DNA from: Sandarakinorhabdus glacialis
GTDB taxonomy: Bacteria > Pseudomonadota > Alphaproteobacteria > Sphingomonadales > Sphingomonadaceae
Assembly: GCF_014643455.1 (NCBI RefSeq)
Contig: NZ_BMJM01000006.1
Coordinates: 124,001 to 188,000, forward strand
Length of the DNA: 64,000 bases
Direction: 5' to 3'
Shown: piece by piece, positions 36,186 through 44,790 of the stretch
How the letters are laid out: every line of letters begins with the position of its first letter
How positions within the stretch are numbered: the stretch's first letter is position 1
The notes under the pieces: model-generated
Told to the model about the DNA's origin: nothing
What the model saw: the letters and a program-made list of their open reading frames with translations, nothing else
Databases searched by the model: none
Position numbers and translations under genes: made by a program

Positions 36186-37361
36186 TCAGACGGCCTTGGC
36201 TACAGCCGGTGCCGCCACCGGCGCCTTCACCGCACCCGGCGTGCCGGCATACAACGCCCACAGATCGGCGATATCGCGCAGGCCGCCACTGGCGCTCACT
36301 GCGGCAAAGCTGGTCTTGGCCACTGCCGCATTGCCGCCCTTCAAAGCCGCGATGCCCTTGAACAACCGTGCCTGGTCGGCATCGGCGCCATTGGTCGCGA
36401 TCGCCTTGTCATACGCCGCGACCGCCTGCGGATAGCGGCCCAGTCCGAAATAGGCCTGCCCGCCCTTGAAGGCCGTCGCCGGATTGGCGGCCAGTTTCGG
36501 CGCGTCGGTAGCGGCCTTGGCATTCATCTGCCCTGCCGCCTGCAGCAACCGCATCGACATCGCATCGGTGCCGGTCACGCCGCCCTTGGTCAGTGCCTGT
36601 TCGGCCGTGCCGGCCTGTCCGGACACCAGTGCCAGCTTGGCGAACTCCTGGAAATCGGCCGGGCGATCGATGGTGTTGGTCGCGCTCATCAGGTGGAACA
36701 GCGCCAGCTTGGCTTCGGGACGCATCTGGTTCTGGCGCAGATTGACCAACAGCGTCTGCCAGCGTGCCGGCGATGAATCGATCTTGATCAGCTTCTGCGT
36801 GGTCGCCAGGTAACCCTTCTTGTCGCCCGACCGGAACTGCGCGCCCGCCAAATTCTCGAGATACACGGGTTTCGGCCCGTTCGACGCAATCAGCTTGTTG
36901 TAAGCCGTCACCGCATCGGCGCTCTTGCCCTGCTTCGAATAGGCCTGGGCGATCAGGATCTGCATGTCCTCGCCGCCGCCCTTCTTGGCTTCGGTCACGG
37001 CGCGATCATATTGCCCGGCGCGATAATATAGCGGTGCCAGCTGCTTGGGGCCGGCACCGGCGGACGACAGCGCGTTCGCGGCTTCGCCATAACGCCCTGC
37101 CTTGGTGTAGACATAGCCCGCCATCTGCGCGGACTTCTGCTTTTCCTCGGCGGTGCTGGCGGCGGCCTGCGCAGCCTTGACGGCATTGATCGCGGCGGCG
37201 GTGTTGCCGGACTTGGCAGCGGCGGTCGCCTGGTTCAGCGACTTGCCGACTGCGGGCGAAACCGCGGCATTGACCGGCAATGCCGGCAAGGTCGCCACCA
37301 TCGCCGTCAGGGCGATGCGGGCAACAGTCGAACGGGCGGCAATACGAGCGGTCTGAAACAT
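36186..37361 (-). CDS. Secreted TPR-repeat protein
   Basis: 391 aa. The start at ATG 37361 is supported by GAGGA five bases upstream; the frame is open 11 codons earlier. A signal peptide with a long n-region is visible (ALTAMVATLPALPVNA). The mature part consists of TPR-like helix pairs (AGYVYTKAGRYGEAANAL, LYYRAGQYDRAVTEAK, AYFGLGRYPQAVAAYDKAI) separated by Ala/Lys-rich linkers. It is probably a periplasmic scaffold or adaptor. Function unknown. It is divergent from fabD across a 272-bp gap. Confidence 0.85.
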   Translation of the reverse strand: MFQTARIAARSTVARIALTAMVATLPALPVNAAVSPAVGKSLNQATAAAKSGNTAAAINAVKAAQAAASTAEEKQKSAQMAGYVYTKAGRYGEAANALSSAGAGPKQLAPLYYRAGQYDRAVTEAKKGGGEDMQILIAQAYSKQGKSADAVTAYNKLIASNGPKPVYLENLAGAQFRSGDKKGYLATTQKLIKIDSSPARWQTLLVNLRQNQMRPEAKLALFHLMSATNTIDRPADFQEFAKLALVSGQAGTAEQALTKGGVTGTDAMSMRLLQAAGQMNAKAATDAPKLAANPATAFKGGQAYFGLGRYPQAVAAYDKAIATNGADADQARLFKGIAALKGGNAAVAKTSFAAVSASGGLRDIADLWALYAGTPGAVKAPVAAPAVAKAV

Positions 37362-37633
37362 GTACATCCTCATTGAACTAGAACAGGATTCCATCGGGCT
37401 GCAGTGTAGTCCGATCCTTATGGCGCACTGGCGCTGGCCCTTACATTAACACTCGGGTGGTGCAACCTCTCAGCTACACTTATCCAAACCGCTGCGCCGT
37501 GCAACGGCCCATGTTGCACCTGCAAACAACAAGCCGTCTGCACCCGCGTTCCCATCGATGTTGCGCCGCCTCGTCCAAGCGCTTATTCGCCCGCTAAAGC
37601 CATATACGGCGCAATACGCAGGGGAGCTTCACC
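37362..37633. other. Divergent gap between the TPR gene and fabD
   Basis: 272 bp without a gene. It holds a GANTC site (GATTC at 37387-37391) near the TPR gene start and an in-frame TAA at 37595 upstream of fabD. A GGGGAG ribosome binding site for fabD lies at 37621-37626. The middle is moderately AT-rich and presumably contains both promoters. No clear operator was seen. Confidence 0.5.
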
Positions 37634-38572
37634 ATTCGCGCTTTCATCTTTCCAGGCCAGGGCAGCCAGGCCGTCGGCATGGGCCGCGGCCTCGCCGAAG
37701 CCAGCCCCGCCGCCCGCGCCGTCTTCGAGGAAGTCGACGAGGCGCTCGGCCAGCACCTGTCGAAGCTGATGTGGGAAGGCCCCGAGGCCGAACTGACCCT
37801 TACCGCCAACGCCCAGCCGGCGATCATGGCGGTCTCGATCGCCGCACTGCGCGTCCTCGAATCGGAGATGGGCCTGCGCCTGTCCGACAAGGCCGCCTTC
37901 GTCGCCGGCCACAGCCTCGGCGAATATACAGCGCTCGCCGCCGCCGGCAGCCTCGGCATCGCCGATACCGCCCGGCTCCTGCGGCGGCGCGGCGACGCCA
38001 TGCAGGCCGCCGTGGCACCGGGCATCGGCGCGATGGCGGCGCTGCTCGGCCTCGGTTTCGACGCCGTCGCCGAAATCGCTGCCGAAGCCGCTGAACCCGG
38101 CGAAGTCTGCGCCGCCGCGAACGACAACGCTCCCGGCCAGGTCGTCGTCTCCGGCCACGCCGCCGCCGTCGCCCGCGCCATGGCCATCGCCCGCACCCGC
38201 GGCGCCCGCCACGCGGTATTGCTGCCGGTGTCGGCGCCCTTCCACTGCAGCCTGATGCAACCGGCCGCCGACGCCATGGCCAAAGCCCTCGAAGGCGCCC
38301 CGCTGCAACGCCCGTTCGTGCCGCTCATCGCCAACGTCACCGCCGCCGCCGTAACCGACCCGGGCGAAATCCGCCGCCTGCTCGTCGAACAGGTCACCGG
38401 CACCGTCCGTTGGCGCGAATCGGTCCTCGCCATGGCCGATCTCGGCGTCACCGGCTTCGTCGAACTCGGCGGCAAGGTCCTCGGGCCGATGATCAAGCGG
38501 ATCACGCCCGACGCAAAAAACCAGAGCGCCGCCGACATGCCCGGCATCGAAGCCCTCGCCAAAGACCTTTAA
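37634..38572 (+). CDS. fabD: Malonyl-CoA:ACP transacylase FabD (apparent ATT start)
   Basis: 312 aa when read from ATT at 37634. It transfers malonyl from CoA to acyl carrier protein, feeding fatty acid synthesis. From this ATT the protein begins (M)RAFIFPGQGSQAVGMG, the canonical FabD N terminus with the GQGSQ oxyanion loop. The nucleophile is in AGHSLGEYTALAAAG. No ATG, GTG or TTG lies in frame between the upstream TAA (37595) and ATG 37679, and starting at 37679 would remove GQGSQ. GGGGAG lies 7 bases before the ATT. The gene leads the fab cluster and is separated from fabG by repeat copy F. Confidence 0.9.
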   Translation: MRAFIFPGQGSQAVGMGRGLAEASPAARAVFEEVDEALGQHLSKLMWEGPEAELTLTANAQPAIMAVSIAALRVLESEMGLRLSDKAAFVAGHSLGEYTALAAAGSLGIADTARLLRRRGDAMQAAVAPGIGAMAALLGLGFDAVAEIAAEAAEPGEVCAAANDNAPGQVVVSGHAAAVARAMAIARTRGARHAVLLPVSAPFHCSLMQPAADAMAKALEGAPLQRPFVPLIANVTAAAVTDPGEIRRLLVEQVTGTVRWRESVLAMADLGVTGFVELGGKVLGPMIKRITPDAKNQSAADMPGIEALAKDL

Positions 38573-38577
38573 CTCGA

Positions 38578-38638
38578 CCCTCTCCCCTTGCGGGAGAGGG
38601 CGACTCGCGCCCCTCGGCGCGGCGGGGAGAGGGGTCCC
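38578..38638 (+). repeat. Palindromic intergenic repeat, copy F (variant 2)
   Basis: CCCTCTCCCC facing GGGAGAGGG, then GCGACTCGCGCCC and CGGGGAGAGGGGTCCC. Same variant as copy B at 19449. It fills the space between fabD and the fabG ribosome binding site. Confidence 0.8.
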
Positions 38639-38660
38639 TTCCTTTCAAAGGAGCACAAGA

Positions 38661-39401
38661 ATGTTCGACCTCACCGGCATGACCGCCCTCGTCACCGGCG
38701 CCAGCGGCGGCATCGGCAGCGCCATCGCCGCGGCGCTCGCCGCCCAGGGCGCCCGTGTCGCCCTCTCCGGCACCCGCGCCGACGCGCTGGAGTCAGTCTG
38801 CGCGCAGATCGGCAACGACACCCTCGTCCTGCCCTGCAACCTCGGCGACGCCGCCGCCGTCGACGCCCTCGTCCCCCAGGCCGTCGCCGCGCTCGGCCGC
38901 CTCGACATCCTCGTCAACAACGCCGGCGTCACTCGCGACAACCTCGCCCTGCGCATGAAGGACGAGGAGTGGGATACCGTCATCCGCATCAACCTGGAGG
39001 CCGCCTTCCGCCTCGCCCGCGCCGCCCTGAAACCAATGATGATGAAGCAGCGCTTCGGCCGCATCATCTCGGTCACCTCGGTCGTCGGCGTCACCGGCAA
39101 CCCCGGCCAGGCCAATTACGCCGCCTCCAAGGCCGGCCTCATCGGCATGTCGAAGGCGCTGGCGCAGGAAGTCGCCAGCCGCAACGTCACCGTCAACTGC
39201 ATCGCGCCGGGCTTCATCACCTCGCCGATGACAGACGATTTGCCCGACGCCCAAAAGGTCGCACTCACCGCCCGCATCCCCGCCGGACGCCTCGGCGAAG
39301 GCAGCGATATCGGGGCAGGGGTCGTGTATCTGGCTAGCAAGGAAGCCGGCTACGTCACGGGCCAGACCCTCCACGTCAACGGCGGCATGGCGATGATATA
39401 G
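38661..39401 (+). CDS. fabG: 3-oxoacyl-ACP reductase FabG
   Basis: 246 aa short-chain dehydrogenase. It reduces 3-oxoacyl-ACP to 3-hydroxyacyl-ACP with NADPH. The nucleotide-binding TGASGGIGSAIA, NNAGVTRDNLALRM, the active-site Ser region (ISVTSVVGVTGNPGQ) and YAASKAG with the Tyr-Lys pair are all present. GSDIGAGVVYLASKEAGYVTGQTLHVNGG closes the protein. AAAGGAG precedes the ATG. It sits between fabD and acpP as in many bacteria. Confidence 0.95.
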   Translation: MFDLTGMTALVTGASGGIGSAIAAALAAQGARVALSGTRADALESVCAQIGNDTLVLPCNLGDAAAVDALVPQAVAALGRLDILVNNAGVTRDNLALRMKDEEWDTVIRINLEAAFRLARAALKPMMMKQRFGRIISVTSVVGVTGNPGQANYAASKAGLIGMSKALAQEVASRNVTVNCIAPGFITSPMTDDLPDAQKVALTARIPAGRLGEGSDIGAGVVYLASKEAGYVTGQTLHVNGGMAMI

Positions 39402-39533
39402 GCGCAGCGCCGCTTTCGTTCCGCGCCCAGGCAATGTCTCCGGACGGTTCACCCGTTCTTGCATCATGCCAATTCCCCCGCTATCGCCATCACTCAATCA
39501 CCGACACCAATACCCAAGCGAAAGAGGGCTACC

Positions 39534-39773
39534 ATGAGCGACGTTGCCGAACGCGTTAAGAAGATCGTTGTAGAGCATCTCGGCGTCGAAGCCGACAAGG
39601 TGACCGAAGATGCCAGCTTCATCGACGACCTCGGTGCCGACAGCCTCGACACGGTCGAACTCGTCATGGCCTTCGAGGAAGAATTCGGCGTCGAGATCCC
39701 CGACGATGCCGCCGAAAAGATCCTCACCGTCAAGGACGCGATCGGCTTCATCGCCGCCAATCAAAAGGGCTGA
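39534..39773 (+). CDS. acpP: Acyl carrier protein
   Basis: 79 aa, acidic. The phosphopantetheine attachment site is Ser37 in [20 protein letters not shown]. The start is ATG 39534, giving [18 protein letters not shown], with AAAGAGG upstream. It carries growing acyl chains for FabD, FabG and FabF. A 12-bp stem-loop in the long gap to fabF may account for different expression of the two genes. Confidence 0.97.
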   Translation: MSDVAERVKKIVVEHLGVEADKVTEDASFIDDLGADSLDTVELVMAFEEEFGVEIPDDAAEKILTVKDAIGFIAANQKG

Positions 39774-39828
39774 TCCAGCCCTTACCGGTCGCCCGGACAT
39801 GATTCCGGACCGCCAATGAATTTCGGTG

Positions 39829-39860
39829 AACGGCTCTTCGTGCATATGCGAAGGGCCGTT
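39829..39860 (+). terminator. Stem-loop between acpP and fabF (possible terminator/attenuator)
   Basis: AACGGCTCTTCG (39829-39840) pairs with CGAAGGGCCGTT (39849-39860) through one G-U pair, with an 8-base loop. There is no proper T-run, so it may be an mRNA stability element or attenuator. Further on, GCGAAACAG-A-CTGTTTTGC (39878-39896) is a near-perfect inverted repeat in the fabF leader that could be an operator. Confidence 0.5.
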
Positions 39861-39979
39861 TCGCGTATAAAGCGCTTGCGAAACAGACTGTTTTGCGGCG
39901 AAATCGAGTAAAGTCCGGGTAAAAGACGCTAAAGCGACACAGACCGGACAGCGCGACAGATGGGAAGGATGAATTGCCG

Positions 39980-41242
39980 ATGCGGCGCGTAGTAATCACT
40001 GGTCTCGGCATGGTCACGCCGCTCGGCGCGCATGTCGAGACAGTCTGGGCCAACATCCTCGCGTCGAAATCCGGCGCCGCCACTATCACCCGCTTCGACG
40101 CCACCGATTACGTCTGCCGCATCGCCTGCGAGGTCAAGCGCGGCGACGGCTCGGGCCTGACCTTTAACGCCGATACCCGCGTCGACTACAAGGTCCAGCG
40201 CCAGGTCGACCCGTTCATCACCTATGGCATCGACGCCGCCGGCCAGGCCCTCGAGGACGCCGGCCTCACCGACATGACCGAGGAACAACGCTACCGCGCC
40301 GGCTGCTCGATCGGCTCGGGCATCGGCGGCCTGCCCGGCATCGAGGAAGAATCGATCGTCCTCCACACCAAGGGCCCGCGCCGCGTCTCGCCGCACTTCG
40401 TCCACGGCCGCCTCATCAACCTCATCTCCGGCCAGGTCTCGATCAAATACGGTCTGATGGGCCCCAACCACGCCGTCGTCACCGCTTGCTCGACCGGCGC
40501 CCACGCCATCGGTGATGCGGCGCGCATGATCGCTCTCGACGATGCCGACGTCATGCTCGCCGGCGGTTCCGAAGGCGCGATCTGCCCGCTCGGTATCGCC
40601 GGTTTCTCGCAGGCCAAGGCGCTGTCGACCCACTTCAACGACACCCCCGAACGCGGCAGCCGCCCCTATGACAAGGACCGCGACGGCTTCGTCATGGGCG
40701 AGGGCGCCGGCGTCGTCTGCCTCGAGGAATACGAGCACGCCAAGGCCCGCGGCGCCAAGATCTACGGCGAAGTCATCGGCTATGGCCTGACCGGCGACGC
40801 CTGGCACGTCACCGCCCCACATCCCGAAGGCTCGGGCGCCTTCCGCTCGATGGCGATGGCGCTCAAGCGCGCCGGCCTCGACCCGTCCGACATCGACTAT
40901 ATCAACGCCCACGGCACCTCGACCCCGATGGGCGACGAACTCGAGCTGGGCGCCGTCCGCCGGCTGTTCGGCAGCGCCATCGAAACCGTCTCGATGTCGT
41001 CGACAAAGTCCGCCATCGGGCACCTGCTCGGCGGTGCCGGCGCCGTCGAGGCGATCTTCTGCCTGCTCGCCATGCGCGACCAGGTCGCCCCGCCGACGCT
41101 CAACCTCGATAATCCATCCGACGCCTGCATCGGCGTCGATCTCGTCCCGCATGTCGCAAAACAGCGCAAGATCAAGGCGGTGCTCAACAACAGCTTCGGC
41201 TTTGGCGGCACCAACGCGACGCTGGTGATGCGCGCCATCTGA
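39980..41242 (+). CDS. fabF: 3-oxoacyl-ACP synthase II FabF
   Basis: 420 aa from ATG 39980 (MRRVVITGLGMVTPLG); a TTG two codons earlier also fits GGAAGGA. It condenses malonyl-ACP with acyl-ACP. The active-site Cys is in VVTACSTGAHAIGDA, and the two His residues are in INAHGTSTPMGDELE and STKSAIGHLLGGAGA. FGFGGTNATLV is at the end. A 205-bp leader after acpP contains a stem-loop and an inverted repeat. mltG follows after 7 bases. Confidence 0.96.
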   Translation: MRRVVITGLGMVTPLGAHVETVWANILASKSGAATITRFDATDYVCRIACEVKRGDGSGLTFNADTRVDYKVQRQVDPFITYGIDAAGQALEDAGLTDMTEEQRYRAGCSIGSGIGGLPGIEEESIVLHTKGPRRVSPHFVHGRLINLISGQVSIKYGLMGPNHAVVTACSTGAHAIGDAARMIALDDADVMLAGGSEGAICPLGIAGFSQAKALSTHFNDTPERGSRPYDKDRDGFVMGEGAGVVCLEEYEHAKARGAKIYGEVIGYGLTGDAWHVTAPHPEGSGAFRSMAMALKRAGLDPSDIDYINAHGTSTPMGDELELGAVRRLFGSAIETVSMSSTKSAIGHLLGGAGAVEAIFCLLAMRDQVAPPTLNLDNPSDACIGVDLVPHVAKQRKIKAVLNNSFGFGGTNATLVMRAI

Positions 41243-41249
41243 TGCGCGC

Positions 41250-42218
41250 ATGATCCGCAGGGCCGCCTTCGCCTTCATCGGGCTATTGCTGTTCATCGGC
41301 CTGCCGCTGCTGGTGGCGCCGTGGTTCGGCTGGGGCATGGTGCCGGGGCGCGGCGTCCCCTTCACCGTCGAAAAGGGCCAGTCACTGACCGCGGTCGCGC
41401 AGAATCTCGACCGCGGCGAGCTGATCGACGCGCCGCGCCAGTTCCGCATCCTCGCCCGCCTGCTCGGCAACGACGCCCCCGTCCAGGCCGGCCGCTATCG
41501 CCTGCGCCAGGGCCTCGGCTGGCGCCATTATCTCGAGACCCTGCAAAACGGCGACGTCGAGCGCGCCTTCATCACGATCCCCGAAGGCCTGCCCTCGGTC
41601 ATGGTCGCCGACCGCCTCCTCGCCGACAAGAACCTGACCGGCGCCGTCATCATCCCAAGGGAGGGCACCGTTCTTCCCGAAACCTATGAATACCAACCCG
41701 GCGAATCGCGCGCCGCCGTCCTCGCCCGCATGCAAAGCGCCATGACCAGAACGCTCGCCGACCTGTGGAAAGCCCGCAGCAAGTCGACCGCCGTAAAATC
41801 CCCGGACGAGACCATCATCCTTGCCTCGATCGTCGAAAAGGAAACCGGCAAGGCCTCCGAGCGCCGCATGGTCGCCGGCGTCTATTCGAACCGTCTGCGG
41901 CAGGGCATCAAGCTCGATGCCGACCCCACCGTCATCTACCCGGTGACCAAGGGGCGTCCGCTCGGCCGCCGCATCCGCCGCTCCGAATTGGGGCGCGACA
42001 ACGGCTACAACACCTATCTGAAGCCCGGTCTGCCGGCCGGTCCGATCGCCAATCCTGGCCGCGACAGCATCGCCGCGGTCCTCAACCCGGAACCCACCAA
42101 GGCGCTGTATTTCGTCGCCGACGGCAGCGGCGGGCACGTATTCGCCGCCACGCTCGCCGAGCACAACGCCAATGTGCAGAAATGGTATGCGCTGCGTCGC
42201 CAGCGCGGCGAAATGTGA
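41250..42218 (+). CDS. mltG: Endolytic murein transglycosylase MltG
   Basis: 322 aa. An N-terminal membrane helix (residues 4-22) is followed by a LysM-like YceG domain and the catalytic region. The catalytic Glu is in ILASIVEKETGKASER, followed by VYSNRLRQGIKLDADPTVIY and YNTYLKPGLPAGPIANPG. It cleaves nascent glycan strands at the membrane and is thought to terminate chain growth. The fabF-mltG order is conserved in many Alphaproteobacteria. It overlaps the next gene by four bases (GTGA). Confidence 0.95.
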   Translation: MIRRAAFAFIGLLLFIGLPLLVAPWFGWGMVPGRGVPFTVEKGQSLTAVAQNLDRGELIDAPRQFRILARLLGNDAPVQAGRYRLRQGLGWRHYLETLQNGDVERAFITIPEGLPSVMVADRLLADKNLTGAVIIPREGTVLPETYEYQPGESRAAVLARMQSAMTRTLADLWKARSKSTAVKSPDETIILASIVEKETGKASERRMVAGVYSNRLRQGIKLDADPTVIYPVTKGRPLGRRIRRSELGRDNGYNTYLKPGLPAGPIANPGRDSIAAVLNPEPTKALYFVADGSGGHVFAATLAEHNANVQKWYALRRQRGEM

Positions 42219-42841
42219 AGGCCCAGCGCAACAGGCAACCGGTGGTCCGCGAGACACCGCGGCGGCGCAATGGGGGGCGTAACGGCAGCAAGATCGGCTT
42301 GTTCGGCATCCTCGGCCGCGTCGTCGCCATCCTTGCGCTGGTCTGGCTCGGCGGCTTCCTGTGGTTCAGCCTGACCCTCCCCGAACCAGCAGCGCTCGCC
42401 CAGAAAACCGATGCCGTGGTCGTCCTCACCGGCGGCGCCGGCCGCACCGCACGCGGGCTCGAGGTGCTGAAGGCCGGCGGCGCCGAACGCATGCTGGTCT
42501 CGGGCGTCGGCCGCTCGACCACCCGCAAGCAGCTCGCCGCCGCCGCCGGCATGCCCAAATCGCGCTTCGCCACCACCGATCTCGGCTACGAGGCCGTCGA
42601 CACCCGCTCCAACGCCGAGGAAACCATGCGCTGGGTCCGCGCCAACAATTTTACCTCGATCCGCCTGGTCACCTCCGCCGGCCACATGCGCCGCGCCCGG
42701 CTCGAACTCGCCCGCGTCCTGCCCGCCAGCGTCACCGTCCTCCCCGACGCCGTCCCGACCCAACCCCAGGCCCCCAGCATCGCTGCCGAATATTCGAAAT
42801 TCCTCCTCCGCCGCATCGCACTGGCGCTGGGTGCAATATGA
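42215..42841 (+). CDS. YdcF/DUF218-family membrane protein
   Basis: 208 aa from GTG 42215 overlapping the mltG stop. A basic N-terminal tail (RETPRRRNGGRNGS) leads into a membrane segment at about residues 31-47. The DUF218 domain then begins KTDAVVVLTGGAGRTARGLEVL and continues GAERMLVSGVGRST, LGYEAVDTRSNAEET and LVTSAGHMRRARLEL. Relatives (YdcF, SanA, ElyC) affect envelope integrity and undecaprenyl-phosphate use. Position between mltG and plsC supports an envelope role. Confidence 0.88.
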   Translation: MKAQRNRQPVVRETPRRRNGGRNGSKIGLFGILGRVVAILALVWLGGFLWFSLTLPEPAALAQKTDAVVVLTGGAGRTARGLEVLKAGGAERMLVSGVGRSTTRKQLAAAAGMPKSRFATTDLGYEAVDTRSNAEETMRWVRANNFTSIRLVTSAGHMRRARLELARVLPASVTVLPDAVPTQPQAPSIAAEYSKFLLRRIALALGAI

Positions 42842-42871
42842 TCCCCTCAATTCGTCGCCCATTCTTATTTC

Positions 42872-42898
42872 GTCACCCCGGCGAAGGCCGGGGCCCAT
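42872..42898 (+). repeat. Short inverted-repeat element, second family
   Basis: GTCACCCCGGCGAAGGCCGG followed by GGCCCAT: a CCCCGG/CCGGGG hairpin with a GTCA entry. Two relatives occur at 44630-44657 and 44689-44715. Elements of the GTCATCCCGG...CCGGG type are widespread between genes in Alphaproteobacteria. Confidence 0.7.
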
Positions 42899-42941
42899 CT
42901 CCCGCTCTCCCCAAAAAGAGCCCGCGCAGCACCACCCTCCA

Positions 42942-43652
42942 ATGACCACCACCATCGCCTTCATCCGCTCGCTGGCCTTCACCATCGCCTTCTATCTCGG
43001 CTCGATCATCATCGTCCCGCTCGTCTTGCTCAGCGGCTGGCTATTCCCCAACCACCTGCTCTTCCTGGGGCCAAAACTATGGGCCGGCTGGTTCTACTGG
43101 TGCGCGCGCTGGCTCGGCGGCATCCGCCTGCATATCGACGGCGTCATCCCCAAGGGCCCGCACCTGTTCGCCATCAAGCACGAGTCGGCCTATGAAGCGA
43201 TCATGACGCTATGGCTGTTCGAACGCCCCGCCGTCGTCATGAAGGCCGAATTGCGCAAGATCCCGGTCTGGGGCGCTGCCTCGAACCGCCACGGCTCGAT
43301 CTGGGTCGATCGCGCCGGCTCCGCCACCATGCTGCGCGCCATGATGAAGGCCGCACAGGCCGCCGTAGCCGCCGGTCGCCCGGTGGTGATCTTCCCTGAG
43401 GGCACCCGCAACGCCCGCGGCGCGACTCCGCCGCTCGCCGCCGGTTTCGCCGGCCTCTACAAGATGCTCAAGCTGCCCGTCGTCCCGATCGCGCTCGATA
43501 CCGGCACCGTCTGGCCCAAGGCCTTCATCAAGCACCCCGGCACGATCACGCTCAAGGTCGGCGCGCCCATTCCCCCCGGCCTGCCGCGCGCCGAAATCGA
43601 ATCGCGCGTCCACACCGCCATAAACGCCCTCCAACCGATCGCACCGCAATGA
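42942..43652 (+). CDS. plsC: 1-acyl-sn-glycerol-3-phosphate acyltransferase (PlsC-like)
   Basis: 236 aa from ATG 42942. An N-terminal membrane helix pair is followed by the acyltransferase motifs. The block I motif reads KHESAYE, that is HX4E instead of HX4D, a substitution I believe is common in alphaproteobacterial PlsC-like proteins. Block III is IFPEGTRNARG, and VVPIALDTGTVWPK forms block IV. It acylates lysophosphatidic acid, or possibly lysolipids, using the acyl-ACP made by the upstream fab genes. It overlaps the DUF2125 gene by four bases. Confidence 0.9.
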   Translation: MTTTIAFIRSLAFTIAFYLGSIIIVPLVLLSGWLFPNHLLFLGPKLWAGWFYWCARWLGGIRLHIDGVIPKGPHLFAIKHESAYEAIMTLWLFERPAVVMKAELRKIPVWGAASNRHGSIWVDRAGSATMLRAMMKAAQAAVAAGRPVVIFPEGTRNARGATPPLAAGFAGLYKMLKLPVVPIALDTGTVWPKAFIKHPGTITLKVGAPIPPGLPRAEIESRVHTAINALQPIAPQ

Positions 43653-44620
43653 GCCGCCGCATCCCGCTCTGGCTGACCCTCGTCCCCCTCATCGCCGCGC
43701 TCGCGATCTACTTCTGGCTGTGGAGCGGCTGGGCGCGCGCGTTCAAGGCTGTGCTAACCCATTGGCTGCCCGGCACCGAAATCGCCGTCACCGGTTTCCC
43801 CTACCGTCTCGAATCGAACCCGGTCGCACCCAGGATCAGCCTCGGCGAGACCGTCAAGATCACCATCACCGCAGCGCAGGCCCGCATCAACCGCGGCCCG
43901 TGGCGCCCCGAACTCACCGTTATCGGCGCCGAGACACCGTCCCTGTCGGTCATCGTCAGCCCGCTGCTGTCAGCCAGCATCACCGGCAAATCCGTCCAGA
44001 CCAGCGTCCACATCCAGGACGCCCGCCTGACGCGCCTGTCGAGCGTCATCACCGGCGCCGTCGCCCGCCTCGGTCTAACCGCCGCGCCGATCACCGCTGA
44101 CACGCTCGAACTCCACCTGCGCGAACGTACCCCCGGCCCCAAGGCCGTCACCGGTCCCACCGAAACCCCGCGCGGGCAATTGGTCATCACCGGCAAAGCC
44201 CTGCGCCTCGGTGCCGGAGATCCTTTGTCCCTCGCCGCCGACATCACTGTCACCGGCGCCGCCCGCCTGCTCGGCTACGACGCCTGGGCCACCACCGGCA
44301 CCCTCGAACTCGACAGCCTGAAACTGAGCGACCCAACCGGCGAAATCGCTTCGGCAAAAGCCACCATCACCCCCATCGGCCGCACCGGCATCCGCTTCGC
44401 CGGCACCATCGACACCGTCTGTCCGGCCACCATCGCCGCCGCCCTTCAGGCCCAACCAGCCCTCACCGAAAAACGCCTCCGCGCCCCCCTGCGCCTCACC
44501 TTCGAAGGCACACCCGCGAGCCTCCGCATAACCGGCCTCCCCGCCGACCTGGCCACCCGCGCCACCCGCAACCAACTCCCCCCCTGCCCAAAAGCCCGGG
44601 GAACGGGCGCCAAACCATAA
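43649..44620 (+). CDS. DUF2125-family envelope protein
   Basis: 323 aa. An N-terminal membrane helix (LTLVPLIAALAIYFWLW) is followed by a periplasmic beta-rich region. The GFPYRLE motif with PRISLGETVKITITAAQARI is the DUF2125 signature found in many Alphaproteobacteria. Function is not established; the resemblance in style to AsmA-like lipid-transfer proteins is only a guess. It is coupled by overlap to plsC and closes the fab-envelope transcription unit. Confidence 0.85.
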   Translation: MSRRIPLWLTLVPLIAALAIYFWLWSGWARAFKAVLTHWLPGTEIAVTGFPYRLESNPVAPRISLGETVKITITAAQARINRGPWRPELTVIGAETPSLSVIVSPLLSASITGKSVQTSVHIQDARLTRLSSVITGAVARLGLTAAPITADTLELHLRERTPGPKAVTGPTETPRGQLVITGKALRLGAGDPLSLAADITVTGAARLLGYDAWATTGTLELDSLKLSDPTGEIASAKATITPIGRTGIRFAGTIDTVCPATIAAALQAQPALTEKRLRAPLRLTFEGTPASLRITGLPADLATRATRNQLPPCPKARGTGAKP

Positions 44621-44629
44621 TTAGGACCT

Positions 44630-44715
44630 GTCATCCCGGGCTCGACCCGGGGCCCAGCTACCTTCCGCAAGCACCCACCCTCAAACCTGTCATACCAGCG
44701 AAGGCTGGTATCCAG
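44630..44715 (+). repeat. Two inverted-repeat elements, second family
   Basis: GTCATCCCGGGCTCGACCCG followed by GGGCCCAG at 44630-44657, and GTCATACCAGCGAAGGCTGG followed by TATCCAG at 44689-44715, both forming short hairpins. They lie in the convergent gap between the DUF2125 and CoA-transferase genes and are related to the element at 42872. Confidence 0.7.
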
Positions 44716-44790
44716 TCCAACCGCGCGGTCAATCGCACCAGAACAGAGCATCCGTCGGCTGAGGCCGCAGCCCCAGCCGCAAAAAGCCCC

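Noticed and set aside
39763-39783. Small hairpin AGGGCT-GATCC-AGCCCT at the acpP stop as terminator
   Set aside because: Only 6 bp of stem and no T-run; the 12-bp stem-loop further downstream is a better candidate.
42942-43652. PlsC with a broken active site (HX4E instead of HX4D)
   Set aside because: Glu at this place appears to be a common variant in alphaproteobacterial PlsC-like proteins, and the FPEGTR block is intact.
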